A stretch of 64,000 bases of DNA from Plasmodium coatneyi (GCF_001680005.1 NC_033565.1:98501-162500); one strand, 5' to 3'. Shown: positions 22,421 through 34,175, numbered from the stretch's first letter. Notes: a model not told the origin generated them from the sequence alone. A program made the numbers and translations.

Positions 22421-22980
22421 GGGTGTAGTAAATACTTTTTTCTTTTTTTTTTTTTTTTTGTATTCCATGAACATTTTTACACGTTCATGTGTACCTGATA
22501 TAAGTGGAAGTGAAGAAAATGTTTTCCCACGTTATTTTGATTTGTTTGGTGAAATTGTTTTTTTATTGAAGAATTAAAAAAAATGCTTATTCATTTTGTT
22601 ATAAAATTTTTTAACTTCAAAAATTTTTTTTTCTTTTTTTTGAAATACAGGAATATTTCTTCAAAAATGTTAGGACCTTTTTCCGCATCCGCGTTGGGAG
22701 TATTCTTTCCTTATGTGGTTATTCAAACTTACAAATGAAAAGGAAAAAAACGAAACAAATAGGTAGAAAAGGAATAAAGAAAAAGAGAAAAAGGAAGGAA
22801 AGAAGGAAACAAAGGAAACAAGGAAACAAAGAAAAGAAGGAAAAAAAAATAAGGAAAGGGAAATAAAGGATGAATGGTAATATGTGCTTCTTTCCATAAA
22901 CAATGCATAAGCTTCATTGTCATTTATGCGTCCCCCTCTTGAGGGAGGAGCAAACACTCATTCAGCATTCCAAATGAGTG
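22421..22980. other. Shared 3' flank between convergent SICAvar and KIR
   Basis: No gene. This is a third copy of the UTR-type block: cacgttcatgtgtacctgatataagtgg (22480-22505), ttattttgatttgtttggtg (22530-22550), aaaatgcttattcattttgttataaaattt (22580-22610; same wording at 7297-7325) and gaatatttcttcaaaaatgtta (22650-22672), then a purine tract (22740-22870). Confidence 0.6.
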
Positions 22981-24370
22981 TTACATGAGACCGTAACCTA
23001 CATTCGTTCTTTGATGATGATGACCTGGTGTACTATTATTATTTGTTCTTCCTTTACTAGGTTGTCTTGTGTTGTACGCAGTAGAGGAAGGTACTGTATT
23101 GGGATCAAACGTGGAACTTGTTTCTGAACTGTCCGTCAAGTCCATTGTGGAAGTTTCTGTTAATTCGTCAAATTGTTGTCGTCGGCTTGATCCTTTCTTC
23201 CTTCTTCCTCCTCCATTTTCAGAAGAGTGGTTACCAAACAACGAAGACCATGGTTTATACTGAAGGATAGGAAGGATGGGTTGTTAGGAGTGGTAGGGTG
23301 GAGGCAAGGTTGTTAAGTGATTCAATTTTTTTTATTTTTTTTAATTTTTAAATTTTAAAATTTTTGGATTTTTACTTTGTATAATAAGAAAGGGGTACCG
23401 ATTGTTGCTAAGGTGCCAAGGATAGAAGAAAGGGAGGAAGTGGTGCTGGCTTTACTTAACGTTTTTTGTGCTTCACGCTGAATCTTTGTTATTAATACAT
23501 CCATCTTTTGCTGGAGCTCAGCCATATCACAATGTATTGCATAGGTTTTCTCAAAGTCTGTACAATATGGTTTCCCCTTGTGATCGTTGTCACCTGTGCA
23601 CTTCTCCTCCATAGCCTTACATGCTGATGAAAGTGTGGTCCAATAATTGGACCATTCCTTCAGACAGGTAATACCACTCGTACTTAATAAATTTGGTACA
23701 TTCTTATAACCGTGGTAATAATCGAATATGATTTTCATGTTGCGAAAAATGGTATGGTCCTCAAGATCTTTGTACTTAAATTCACATTTATTTCCACTGC
23801 TGAAGGAAGAAGTTCCCAGCGTTTCGTAAATTACTTTCAAAACCTCCGAAAGTGTTTTACGATTTAGGTGAGACCAGTATTTGTGTCCAAACCAATAATA
23901 GAACGAGCGGCAGGGTATACTATTGGACTGTGCGCTATTATTCTGCATACATGCATCTTCGTAGGCGTTGGCGTTTTTTGCAGCGTCCGCAATAATTTTT
24001 TTACATTGTGAGAAATTGCTACTTAATGCAGTATGTAATTTTGTAACATCGGTACTCCTGTCACCTTGGCCCCCTACAGCATTCTTGAAATTTGTATAGA
24101 ATTCGTTATATATCGCTAACGTATCAGTAATTGACCCTAGTTTACATGTCTGGGAGAGGGTTATTTGTGTGGGACATATATATATATGTTATATATATAT
24201 ATAGGCATATATATATATGTAAAAATACATACATATATATATATATTATGTATATTTTTCCTTTATTTTACATGACAGCATGTATAAAATGCTTCATGCT
24301 CATTATGCTTCCTTTTATACTGTACACAAAAGGGGGACAAACCTGTAATGCTGATTACCTTCTCTGCCAT
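22981..24370 (-). CDS. KIR variant antigen, three exons
   Basis: Exons 24370-24359 (MAEK, donor gtaatc), 24149-23376 and 23259-22981, phase 0 throughout, 354 residues. The ectodomain begins TCKLGSITDTLAIYNEFY, contains SFYYWFGHKYW about 90 residues in, and has cysteines at KIR-like spacing. The TM (SSILGTLATIGTPFLLYK) ends at intron 2. The tail begins YKPWSSLFGNHSSENGG and ends NVGYGLM. The orphan tail at 890-1153 starts almost the same way (YKPWSSWFGNH). It is convergent with the SICAvar at 16696-22278 at a spacing of about 0.7 kb. It is a presumed infected-red-cell variant antigen by family. Confidence 0.9.
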
Positions 24371-26223
24371 GGTTTATATGTGTACACATATATCTTTGTA
24401 TATATATTTTACTTTAAATATTGCTTATATATTTATATATTTAATATAAAGAATGTATGCAGAAATTTTGCCCACTTTATGATTGTAAGTGTATGGAATG
24501 TGGAAGTGGAAGTGTGGATGAATGATAAGTGTGATTGTGCAATTTTCACTTCTTGTTTCTTCAATAATAATATATATATATATTGTTCCAATTTTTCAAA
24601 GTAATGATAACCTACTATAAATATATATAAATATATACATGTATATGTATATATATATGTACAGCACAACCATTACATATGGTTAACCTAATGCAAAGTA
24701 GGAAGAAAATGTGTTAAAGGAAGTCGCATAATGGAATAAAAGAAGAATGGGAAGAATAAGCAAAGAAAGGAAAGAATAAACTTTTTATATACAGTTCCTT
24801 CCTTCATTCATTTATTCCATTATTCTTGGATTATGCACAATCCTTCCCAGGAAGTATTGTTATTACTATTACTATTATTACTATTACTATTATTATTATA
24901 TATTATTATTATTTACATGTGTTCGCTTCAGTTATTGCATATATATATATATCGGTATATGTGTACATATATATATATGTATATATATTAATTATACACA
25001 TATATGAAGAAGATAGAGAAAGAAAGAATAAGGAAAGAAAAGTGTACTGTATGTGCGCACGCAGCACTATAATAGTAGTCATTTCCTTTATCATAAATCC
25101 CTTCCTTCTTATTTATTTATACTGGCTCAGTATATGAAAAATTTTCTTTTTCTTCCCTTTTTTTTTTTTTTCGTTCTTTAATGAGCACACCAAAAATGGT
25201 TCCTCTTTATATGCAATATGTATATATGTTGTGCCATTTGAGCTACTTTTTCCTGCTTCCTTCCTTCCCTTTCCTTTTTTCTCCAAGAAATTTTATGAAG
25301 CTCCGAAAAGTCATGGAAGTTCTACAGAACGTCTCATTTGTGCTATTTCCTGAGTATATAACATAAATACAGGTGCATATAATCATATATGTATGTATCA
25401 CGATCATTATTTACATATTTACCTATAGCAGCATATAAGGTGGTAAATTATAATTGCGAAGAATGAAGTTCCAAGTATTATATATTTATATTCTTCTTAC
25501 CTCCTTTTCAGGGGGTGTCACAAATAAAAATAGGAAATAACAGATTATACACACATATATACGGTAGGAAGGATAAATTAGGATCATATATATGTATAAA
25601 TTCGGTGGTGGAGTTCCATTATAGAATATAGGTATAGGTTACACTAATAACAGTTCCACTAAAATAGCAGTTCCAATAGTAGCAGGTTGCACTTATCAAG
25701 TTGCACAAATCTTACATGTGTCCTTCCCAATTAAAAAAAAAAAACCTGCGTTGCATCCCTCCAACTGCTCACCCAACTGCTGAAAACCATGTCCTTCGAC
25801 ATCAGACCCCAATTAGGGGCTCCTATATATGTATCCGCTGGAATAAGGAACCCATTTTCCTCCTACGGATATATATATGTAGGAGCCCCTATTTGGGGTC
25901 TGATGTCGAATTTGTGAATTATCCGAACAGGAGTGTGTTCCTACTAGATATATGTATACGTTATCATCACAGTATATTTTCATTATATAGAATTTCGTAT
26001 GATTGACTACCTCGAAATAGGAACATTTTAAATCACATGATGATGCACTATGCACACTTATCCTGCTGAAAAAACACACATATATATATATATAGATATA
26101 TATATAGAAGAGTGTTTGCACACAGCTAAGTTATTAACAAAAGGGGGGGAGGGGATGGACACACTAATTATAAATTGGAGCGTGCTGAACACTTCTATTT
26201 ATTTCTTTTCCTCTGTAGAGGCA
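24371..26223. other. Intergenic AT-rich region between KIR genes
   Basis: No gene supported. It contains TATATA-type tracts (24170-24250 inside KIR intron 1, 24540-24660, 24930-25000), an (ATT)n-like tract (24860-24910), and a strong hairpin (25795-25910, listed separately). Minus-strand 25940-26060 is open and cysteine-bearing for about 40 codons but shows no KIR landmark. Confidence 0.5.
25795..25910. repeat. Near-perfect inverted repeat (about 43-bp arms)
   Basis: Left arm 25795-25837 (ttcgacatcagaccccaatt... to gtatccg) and right arm 25866-25910 (cggatatatata... to ctgatgtcgaa) are reverse complements with about three small differences. They are separated by a 28-nt loop. A nested palindrome, ccccaattagggg, lies in the left arm. 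Function unknown. Confidence 0.9.
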
Positions 26224-27581
26224 TTATGTAGGGTGATAAGCCACATTCTTTCCTTGTTTCTGTTGAGGGAGATCATTCTTCCTTCTTCTTCCACCACGTG
26301 GTCGTTGTTGTGGTGATCTACCACCATTATACATGGTATAATTGTCTGTGTAATCTGTAGTGGAATATTCTGTTGTGGTAGAACCTCCTATTGTTGTTGA
26401 ATCGTCGTTCGTAAACGCATAAAAATGATGTTCAACAGATCTTTTTTTTCTTCCGCTTCTGCTCCCTTTAAAATGACTACGTAACCAATCAGGTAAAAGA
26501 TTATACTGAAAAAAGTAGGGTTGGAAGAATATATATATATATATATACCAATATATATACATATGTATATATAAAGTATATATATAGTGGTAATTTTATA
26601 CTTACCTTATATAAAAGAAATGCGGTGGTAGGAAGTCCCAGTACGCCGAGTACAGAGGAAACAATAGCGGGGGTGTTGCTGTCCATTTCAGATGCAAAAG
26701 GAAATTCCTGACGAACTTGTTCCTGTCCCTGAAAAGAATCTTGGCTGCTCCGAACTTCTACTCTTCCTGGTTTAGATTCTAGTGTACATATTAATTCTGA
26801 TAGGTTCTTTTCAATAGGTCCTTTATATGTTCTTCTATATTCGCTGCAGTGTTTAGCATTATTACTGCTGGGACATTTTTTATTTAATGAGTTGTAAGCG
26901 GACTTAATTTTTTCAAGGTGTTGTTGATACGCAGCAGTGCACTCTTTATTAGTTTTCTGTAGTTGTTGTTTTATTTTCGTATGGTCATAATGGTACTCAT
27001 ATACTGCTTTCATTGCACTGAAAGTAGTTTTGTCAATGTTATCTTTGTATATAATTGCACAACCATTTTCTGAGCCAGCAATTCCTCCGTCAGGAATACT
27101 TTTAAATTCTTCGTAGATCTTTTTCATAATGTTTAAGAATGAATCACCAACGTCACTTAATTTGTTAATTAATATGTCCCCTAACCAATAGTAGAAAAGG
27201 TAGCAATTTCGATTAACAGATGCATATGTCCCTCCCGAATTCTGCAAAATGCACCATGCTTTTACTATTTGATCTACATATCCTTTGACTTTTCCGCATT
27301 CATCAAGTGCACTTTCCAATGCGGTCCTTGTATTTTCGAGCCAAGAGCATGATACGCTGTATGTATTCCCTTCTCCATTGAATTCAGCATATGTTTTTTT
27401 GGATAGTAAATCCGTTAAATTCTGGTCCTAAAAATGTAGAATTCATAGGGGGATACATTCCAATGTACACATATATATACATATACATGTCTATATATGT
27501 ATGTATATATACATATGTTGCCCTCTTTTCAGTATGAGGATGAATGTTTAATGCAGTTTTTTTTATATTTCTTACAGTCAT
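26224..27581 (-). CDS. KIR variant antigen, three exons
   Basis: Exons 27581-27576 (MT, donor gtaaga), 27427-26606 and 26505-26224, 369 residues, phase 0. The ectodomain starts DQNLTDLLSKKTYAEFNG, a typical KIR opening, and has the motif LFYYWLGDIL and spaced cysteines. The TM (IVSSVLGVLGLPTTAFLLYK) ends at intron 2. The tail begins YNLLPDWLRSHFKGSR and ends NVAYHPT. Exon 1 of only two codons is the weakest element, though tiny KIR first exons recur here (3-12 codons). The gene is downstream on the same strand as the KIR at 28922-30847. Confidence 0.88.
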
Positions 27582-28921
27582 GGCTTCTTTATGTTTGTGT
27601 ACATATTTTTTACATAATAAATTTTGTACTGTAATGTGTTGCTGCTCGTATGTATTCATACATGCATGTGTTCATGTGCAAATTGTGCAAATGTACAGGA
27701 ATTTACGCTCGCTTATTCTGCAGAATGATTATGGATAGGCATGAACATGTCAAATATTTTTATTTATTTATTTTCTTTCCATTCCTTCATATTCCTTATG
27801 TAATTCTTACATTGTTATATCATTGCATTGTTTTATTTTGTATATGTTATTATTTGGAGTATCGTGCTACTGCTATTTATACCATTGCATTCATTTCCAA
27901 CATACATAGGAAAGTGTTCATTTTTCTTCTCCTGTTGAACAGAAAAATTTTAAGCATGCACTACTAATGAATGTTTTATTTCTATTTACGGGGTGAAGGC
28001 GGTTTATTAGAAATTGTTCACACATACCATATTGTGCACAGTTAACATGAAAAAAAGTTTCCTTCCTAAAATATTATGCACCTATGAGTATGTAATAAAT
28101 GGAGCGTACCACTTATAAAATAACTGACCAATGCGGAGTGAAAATTGTATAAAGAGTTGAAATTATTATATAGGACAAAAAAAAAAAAAAAAAAAATATG
28201 TATATATATAGAATAGGAATAGTATAAAGGGGCACCTTGCCCCCATATACATATATATTCCTTATACATTCATTACATTATAATTTATGCTTCCCGTTTT
28301 TGCCTATGTGATATGTTATTCGGAATTGTGTTCGACTAATTAGAAGAATATATTATTACTTACACCATTTAATTATTACGTATATAATAGTGGAGTACAA
28401 TTTTCTTTTCTTTTTTTTTCTTTATAGAAATTTGAACGTGCGCACACATATCCCTTACCATATAAGAGTAGTAAATTCCTTTGTCAATATGCCATCCCCT
28501 TCTTCTTTTTTTTTCTTTTTTCCTTTTATGTGATTACTTAATAATAATAAGTAATAATAATAGTAATAATAATAATAATAATATAATAATAATAGTAGTA
28601 ATAATAATAAATTTTTCCCATTTTATAAATATAATTATTCTTTACTTCCCCTTTATTTTACTTTCGATAAGTACAATGTATGAGGAACTTATTTACATGT
28701 AATATGTATATACATTGTGCTCTTTGAGCTAATTAACTTCCCTCCCCTTTTTTCTTTTTTTTTTAATTTTTTACTTTTTACTGTTTTTCTATTATTTCTT
28801 GACTTTTTTTTTTCTTTTTTTTGTGTATTGTATGAAGGTGTTTACATGTTATTGTGCAATTAATATGAATCGAAAGGAATTTTTTCTATCCTATTGTTTC
28901 GTTAGGAAACCTTCTTTTTAC
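27582..28921. other. Intergenic, with SICAvar 3'-flank relic
   Basis: No gene. Bases 28530-28620 are an (AAT)n/(ATT)n tract. Bases 28818-28880 (tgtgtattgtatgaaggtgtttacatgtt, then gcaattaatatgaa) closely match the SICAvar 3' flank at 6985-7040, although no SICAvar exon precedes it. It lies immediately 3' of the KIR stop at 28922, in the place it holds in the intact cassettes. Confidence 0.55.
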
Positions 28922-30847
28922 CTAGGGATGATAACGTATATTTGTCCGGCGACTTGGTCCAGTATATGTTCCTGCTCCTCTTCCACTTCTGGCAGATGGT
29001 GTTGGTCGTGGTGATCGTCCATTATATATGGTAGATGCACCATCTGTTGTTGTTGTGGACAAATCTGTTGAATATTCCGTAGGGGCTAAGGTTGATGTTT
29101 CCGTTAAATTGTCGAAGTTGTGTTCGATGGTGGATCTTGTCTTTCCTCTTCCTCTGTTTCTATAATTATTGTTATTTCTACTTGTTCCTCCACCAGAATG
29201 GTTACCAAACCAGGAAGATAGATGCTTGTACTAATAAGAAAGAAGAAAGGAAGAAGGAAAGGAAAGGAAAGGAAAGGAAAGGAAAGGAAAGGAAAGGAAA
29301 GGAAAGGAAAGGAAAGGAAAGGAAAGGAAAGGAAAGGAAAGGAAAGGAAAGGAAAGGAAAGGAAAGGAAAGGAAAGGAAAGGAAAGGAAAGGAAAGGAAA
29401 GGAAAGGAAAGGAAAGGAAAGGAAAGGAAAGGAAAGGAAAGGAAAGGAAAAGGAAAGGAAAGGAAAGGAAAGGAAAGGAAAGGAAAGGAAAGGAAAGGAA
29501 AGGAAAGGAAAGGAAAGGAAAGGAAAGGAAAGGAAAGGAAAGGAAAGGGTAAGTACATATACATACACATATATATATCATATACGTATGTGTGTATATA
29601 TATATATGTACATAGTTATGTATATATATAATAGACACAGTCTATTCTACATATTTGTTTGTTCATATAAAAAGAAGAAAAGAATGGATGGTGTGCTCGT
29701 GTGGCGTGTGTGCACAAATATATGAGTTATTATTAGTTATGTTGTTTTTGTATTATTCAAATTATTGTAATTATAATTATTACCTTATATAAAAGAGAAG
29801 CAGCGAATCCAAGTGCTGTTATTGAAAATATGGACGAAATGGTAGCGATCATTGCTGTGTTAGTTTTAGGTGGGGCAAAATTCAGATTTAAGCTAACGTT
29901 CTTATAGATTGTTGTTTCCCCTGATGATTGCGTTTTCTCCCCTTCTGTTAAAGTGAGTGGGTTTTGATTATTATTGCTGTTGTTGTTTTTCGTTTCAAAT
30001 GTATTTTTGAATTCCATACAATATAGGTCAATTTTCCTGTGACAATCGGCACTTACAGCTTGAAATGCATCAAAAGCAGACTTTAGATGTTGGTAATATT
30101 GTTCATCACAGGAGTTGTTATGAGATTCCAATTTTTGCTTTATATTTTTATAGTCAAAAGAAAAGTCGAATACTGTTCTGCGGTGCTTAAAAATTTCCTT
30201 GTTGATTTCACTATTGTCTTTGTAAAAAAGTTCACAATTGTTTGGAACACCAAATTGTTCGAATGCAGAATAAATGTTCTCCATCGCTTCTAAAAATGTA
30301 GTAACAGTCAAAACATTTTTGCCCTTATTCCATACGATGCTTCCTAACCAATAGTAGAGAAAATGACAAAGCCCACTATAGGATGGACTATGTCCTGACT
30401 CCGTCTGTGAGGACGCATAACACCATGCTTTTACAATTTTTTCTGCTTCGCTCTTAATATTATGATGTACATTCAGTGTGTTGCGCAGTTTACTCTCCGC
30501 GTCATTCACCACAGTAATTCCATAGTGCTTACAATCATTTAAGCCTTGGTCAAATGCTTCGTATGCTGTTTTGGAGGGTAGTTGTACGAGGTGTTCGTTC
30601 TATAAATTCAATATACATATATATACATATATATAGTTATATATGTATATATATATGTGTATATATATGTTTGTATATATGAAGTACATATTATTTCTAT
30701 CGTTATACTTCCCCTCCTTTTATTTTCATTTCTATTAAAATATGAATGCATTATTATGCATGCGCATATATTTATGCATGTTTGCATTTTGTATGAAGGA
30801 GAAAAATGTACCTTCAGGTATGTTTCTGCTGGTGCGGTTTCTGACAT
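28922..30847 (-). CDS. KIR variant antigen, three exons
   Basis: Exons 30847-30812 (MSETAPAETYLK, donor gtacat), 30599-29784 and 29230-28922, phase 0, 386 residues. The ectodomain begins NEHLVQLPSKTAYEAFDQG, has CHFLYYWLGSIVW and paired cysteines, then a Gln/Asn/Thr stalk. The TM (ISSIFSITALGFAASLLYK) ends at intron 2. The tail begins YKHLSSWFGNHSGGG and ends NIRYHP. Intron 2 is expanded by a pure pentanucleotide microsatellite. It is a presumed red-cell surface variant antigen by family. Confidence 0.9.
29240..29548. repeat. (GGAAA)n microsatellite in KIR intron 2
   Basis: About 60 copies of ggaaa with a single one-base slip near 29450 (aaaaggaaagg). It lies between the donor (29783) and acceptor (29231) of the KIR. 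It creates long spurious frames on both strands (KERKG and PFLSF repeats). Confidence 0.98.
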
Positions 30848-32072
30848 GGTTGATATATATGTGCAGATGTGTATATATTTTCTTTTTTTCTACATATATA
30901 TATATTAAGTTTATATTGGAAGTTGTGTGTGTGCTGTTCTTCCTTATGTATGTTTATACATATTTCTTATAAAGGAGAGTATGTATTTATTAAATGAAAA
31001 AGAAGGGTATCATATATAAAAGAAAAAAATTGTATTCATTATATATATGAAGAAAGACATATATGCACACCACACTAACAACACTTTTTTATAATACACA
31101 TTCCTTTCTTTTAATAGTGGCTCAATAATAATAATTTTTTTCCTACATTTTTATCCTCTTCTTTTCCCCTCTTCTTATTCCTTCTTTCCTTTTTTTTTTT
31201 TTATTCTTTTTTTTTTTTTTTTTTTTCACTTCCTGCTTTTCTTTCTTACTTCCTTCCACCTGTCATCCCTTTACACCCCCCTCTTACATCCCCTTCACAC
31301 CCCTTCCTTACACCCCCCTTACAATCCCCCTTACACCTGAAATAATCACCTTTATAACTTAATTAGGATGACAAAATTTTGGGCACAAACAAAACTTTAC
31401 TCTTCAAAATGTAGGTAATTCGCTCCTTCTTCACACCGTTAGAAGGAAGGAAGGAGGGAGTGTGGGGGTGGGAACACACATATTTGGGAAGGGATGTGCG
31501 GAGAAAAGTTTGTTAGGGTGTGGGTGAGTGTTGGGAGAGGGGGTGCGCTCTACTTTTTTTTTTCTCATAAAAGGGAATATGATTATTAAGCATGTTATCA
31601 TCATAAATTGTATAGAATATAACTAAAAACCATGTCGCTCTTGCTTCAAATTACCATAAATTCTATATTCATATTTATTGTGTACATTTTTATTACTTCC
31701 TTCCTTTAAAAATATATTTGTACACACACACACTCAAAAAAGGAAGCAAACAAAAAAAAAAGAACAGAAAAAACAAACAAAGAAGAAGCAAAAGCAGCAA
31801 AATTATGGCACCCTTCCCTACAAAACGATTAACACTCACCTGTACCCTATCCTTCCTGTTTTTGTGCTTATGGCAACATCCCAACTACGTAATATAAGAA
31901 TAACTGTTACACACCTATATAAAAAAAAATATTTGGCGCACATTTAATATAATTAGCTCTCATCTTTTCATTAAGAATAGAAAAGGACTAAAAAAAAACA
32001 GAGAAAAATTTCAACCCCTAACACAACCTTCCTTCCAGCAACAACCACCCCTAACAACTCTTTTTTTTTTAG
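30848..32072. other. Intergenic, pyrimidine tracts
   Basis: No firm gene. Bases 31140-31360 are a T/C-rich tract (cttttttttt, then ccccttcttacacccc units). Bases 31430-31560 are G-rich. Bases 31632-31679 could encode a short hydrophobic first exon for the gene at 32073 (listed separately). Confidence 0.5.
31632..31679 (+). other. Possible signal-like first exon of the exported-type gene
   Basis: ATG at 31632 opens 16 codons, MSLLLQITINSIFIFI, before a possible donor (gtgtac). Phase 0 matches the acceptor at 32072. The hydrophobic peptide resembles the first exons of many exported Plasmodium proteins. The donor is not a strong match and the frame without splicing ends at 31709, so this is a suggestion only. 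Confidence 0.25.
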
Positions 32073-32975
32073 GTGAATGGAATAAGCACATCATCAAAGA
32101 AAGGAAGTGCCGGTGTGGCAGTTCAGGAGAAAGGCACCTTAGGTGGTGGTGTAGAGACCGGTGTAAAAACATCACTAAAATCCAAGTGGAGTGATAATGA
32201 TGGTACATCAAACAACAACGACGATGACGTCGTCCCTTTACCGATGGAAAGAATAGACGCTTCATTTTTCGTGGATCAAAATGATAAAAAATTATATCAC
32301 CGACTCAATGCAACAAGAAGTGGTAAAAATGATAAAAAGGGACGCCCCCAAATGGATAATGATGGTACTTCCTATAACCCCTTTTGGAAGAACCGCCGCT
32401 ATTGCGGTGCAATAGACCGCTCTTTGGAGAACAGTTTCACGGACAGCACTTGCTCCATGGATAGCGGTTCCATGCACAGTGTTACTTCCCTATCAACAAA
32501 CAACAGTAGCAGCAGCAGCAGTTGCTGCTCCATGGACAGTTCTATGAATAGCCTCTTTGAGGAGCGAAGTGATGATTATCATTATGATGATTATTCAACA
32601 ACACCACATATAAAAAATGGAAAAGCAAATAACGGAAGAAGAGATGTGTTATTCCAACCCAGGGAATTTCAACCTATGAACATTCGACCCAGGGGATGTC
32701 GACGCAGTGGATTTTTTAATAAATTGTTATATGCTATAAAAAGAAGATTATGGACAAGAAAAGGGGAAGCATTCCTGTCACCGTTCTTGTCATCACCTCT
32801 CGTATTGACCCTTTCCATTTTATATGTATTAGCTCTCTTTTGTATAGGTGTGATTGTGGGTCTTTCGGTATGTCCACTACTACCATACTCGTGGCCCCTT
32901 TGTGGTTTTGCTGTTGTTGCTTTTATGGTATGTATTCTTTTGAGCATAAAATTAGGTACGAATTGGAACGCTTGA
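32073..32975 (+). CDS. Exported-type protein with two C-terminal TM helices, family unknown
   Basis: An open frame of 300 codons follows a good acceptor (tttttttttag|gtgaatgg); no ATG begins it, so an upstream exon is expected. It encodes a hydrophilic Ser/Asn/Asp-rich region with runs of Ser and Cys (SSSSSCCSMDSSMNS), a basic stretch (KRRLWTRKG) and two hydrophobic segments at about residues 245-295 (SSPLVLTLSILYVLALFCIG, CGFAVVAFMVCILLSI). This layout, with a short first exon, low-complexity middle and paired C-terminal TMs, is seen in exported multigene proteins of Plasmodium. I see no PEXEL in this exon and cannot assign a named family. The frame ends at TGA 32973-32975, but a shifted frame continues into 21-bp repeats (see findings). 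Confidence 0.6.
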   Translation: MNGISTSSKKGSAGVAVQEKGTLGGGVETGVKTSLKSKWSDNDGTSNNNDDDVVPLPMERIDASFFVDQNDKKLYHRLNATRSGKNDKKGRPQMDNDGTSYNPFWKNRRYCGAIDRSLENSFTDSTCSMDSGSMHSVTSLSTNNSSSSSSCCSMDSSMNSLFEERSDDYHYDDYSTTPHIKNGKANNGRRDVLFQPREFQPMNIRPRGCRRSGFFNKLLYAIKRRLWTRKGEAFLSPFLSSPLVLTLSILYVLALFCIGVIVGLSVCPLLPYSWPLCGFAVVAFMVCILLSIKLGTNWNA

Positions 32976-34175
32976 GGAACCGTTACAAAACTTCTACAAA
33001 CCGTTACGGAACTACTACAAATAGCTACAAAAGTTTTAGTAATCGTTACGGACCGCGTTGAACCGAGTCGGACAACTACAGAACCGTGTCAAACCACACT
33101 TAACAGTATTGAACCGTTGTTTCGGGGAGGGTGAACCGTCTTTTGGGGGAGGAAGGAGAACCGTTGTTTGGGATGAAGGAAGATGGTGTTAGGGGTGGTA
33201 GGTGGTGGAAGGAAGGAAGAAATGGATCTAAGGAAGGAAAGGATGGTTTAAGGAGGAAGGAAGGAGGTCTAAGAAGGAGGAAGGGGAGGAAAGGAAGGAA
33301 GGATGGTCTAAGGAGGAAGGAAAGGAGGTCTAAGAAAGGGAGGGGAGGGTCAGGGTTTAGGTTTAGGATTTAAGCCTCATGGTTCAGGTTTTAGGGTTTA
33401 AGGTTTAGGTTTTAGGGTTCAGTAATATGGCCTGATGTTTAAAAAAGAAAGCGTTAAAGGAGGAGGAAGGAAGGTAGTGAAGGAAAGAGTATGAAGGAGT
33501 GAGAGTGAAGGAAGTAAAAAGTGACGGGTGTGAAGGAATGAGAATGAAGGAAGTAATAAGAGACAGGTGTGAAGGAATGAGAATGAAGGAAGGATAGCTC
33601 AGATGGGAATGTGTACATTTAATATAAATGAAATTTTTATTATATATTTAACGAAATGGGAAGGAAAAAGGTGAGGAATATTAATAACACCTAATTGAAA
33701 TTTTTTTTCCCTTAAGCCAAAATTGTGCCAATGAAAGGGAAAAATAATACATGGAAGGGAAGGAAGTGTACATAGTGTTGTAATAAAAAGTTGCGAATAA
33801 TTTTACACAGTTCATGTAGCGTGTGGATAATCTATACATAACAAATGTGATGAATTTTTTCTTTTTTTCTTTTTTCTTTTGGTAATTTTAGAATATTTAT
33901 ACATATTTCTGACTTCAGTATATATGCATATGCTAGTTCAATACGTAGGTATAGTGTATTATTGTACTTTGAACGAAGTGAAAGGATACGCATTTTTTTT
34001 AAGGGGAGGAAGAGTACAAAAATTTGCTACATATAAATTTTTGAAATGCTGAGCCCCCCTTCCCTTTCAGAATATATATAAAGTGAAGAATCTCACATTT
34101 GTTCATTTCCTTATGAATAAGTAGAAGGAAGCATGTTCGGTGGAACTCTGTTGTGTAGAGGGTTGTGTACGAAAA
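32976..34175. other. Intergenic with GGAAGG, telomere-like and 34-bp repeats
   Basis: No gene. Bases 32970-33150 hold accgttac-type repeats. Bases 33180-33350 repeat ctaaggaaggaaaggatgg. Bases 33350-33420 are a short run of telomere-like ggtttagg/gggtttaagg units. Bases 33480-33600 hold three copies of a 34-36 bp unit (gtgtgaaggaatgagaatga plus aggaagtaa). The remainder is AT-rich. Confidence 0.55.

Noticed and set aside
25813..26121. Cysteine-containing minus-strand frame as a KIR fragment
   Set aside because: Only about 40 codons, no YWLGD or TM motif, and half the frame is the hairpin.
29092..29725. Long frames with Lys-Glu-Arg or Pro-Phe-Leu-Ser repeats
   Set aside because: They are translations of the (GGAAA)n microsatellite inside a KIR intron, open in several frames on both strands.
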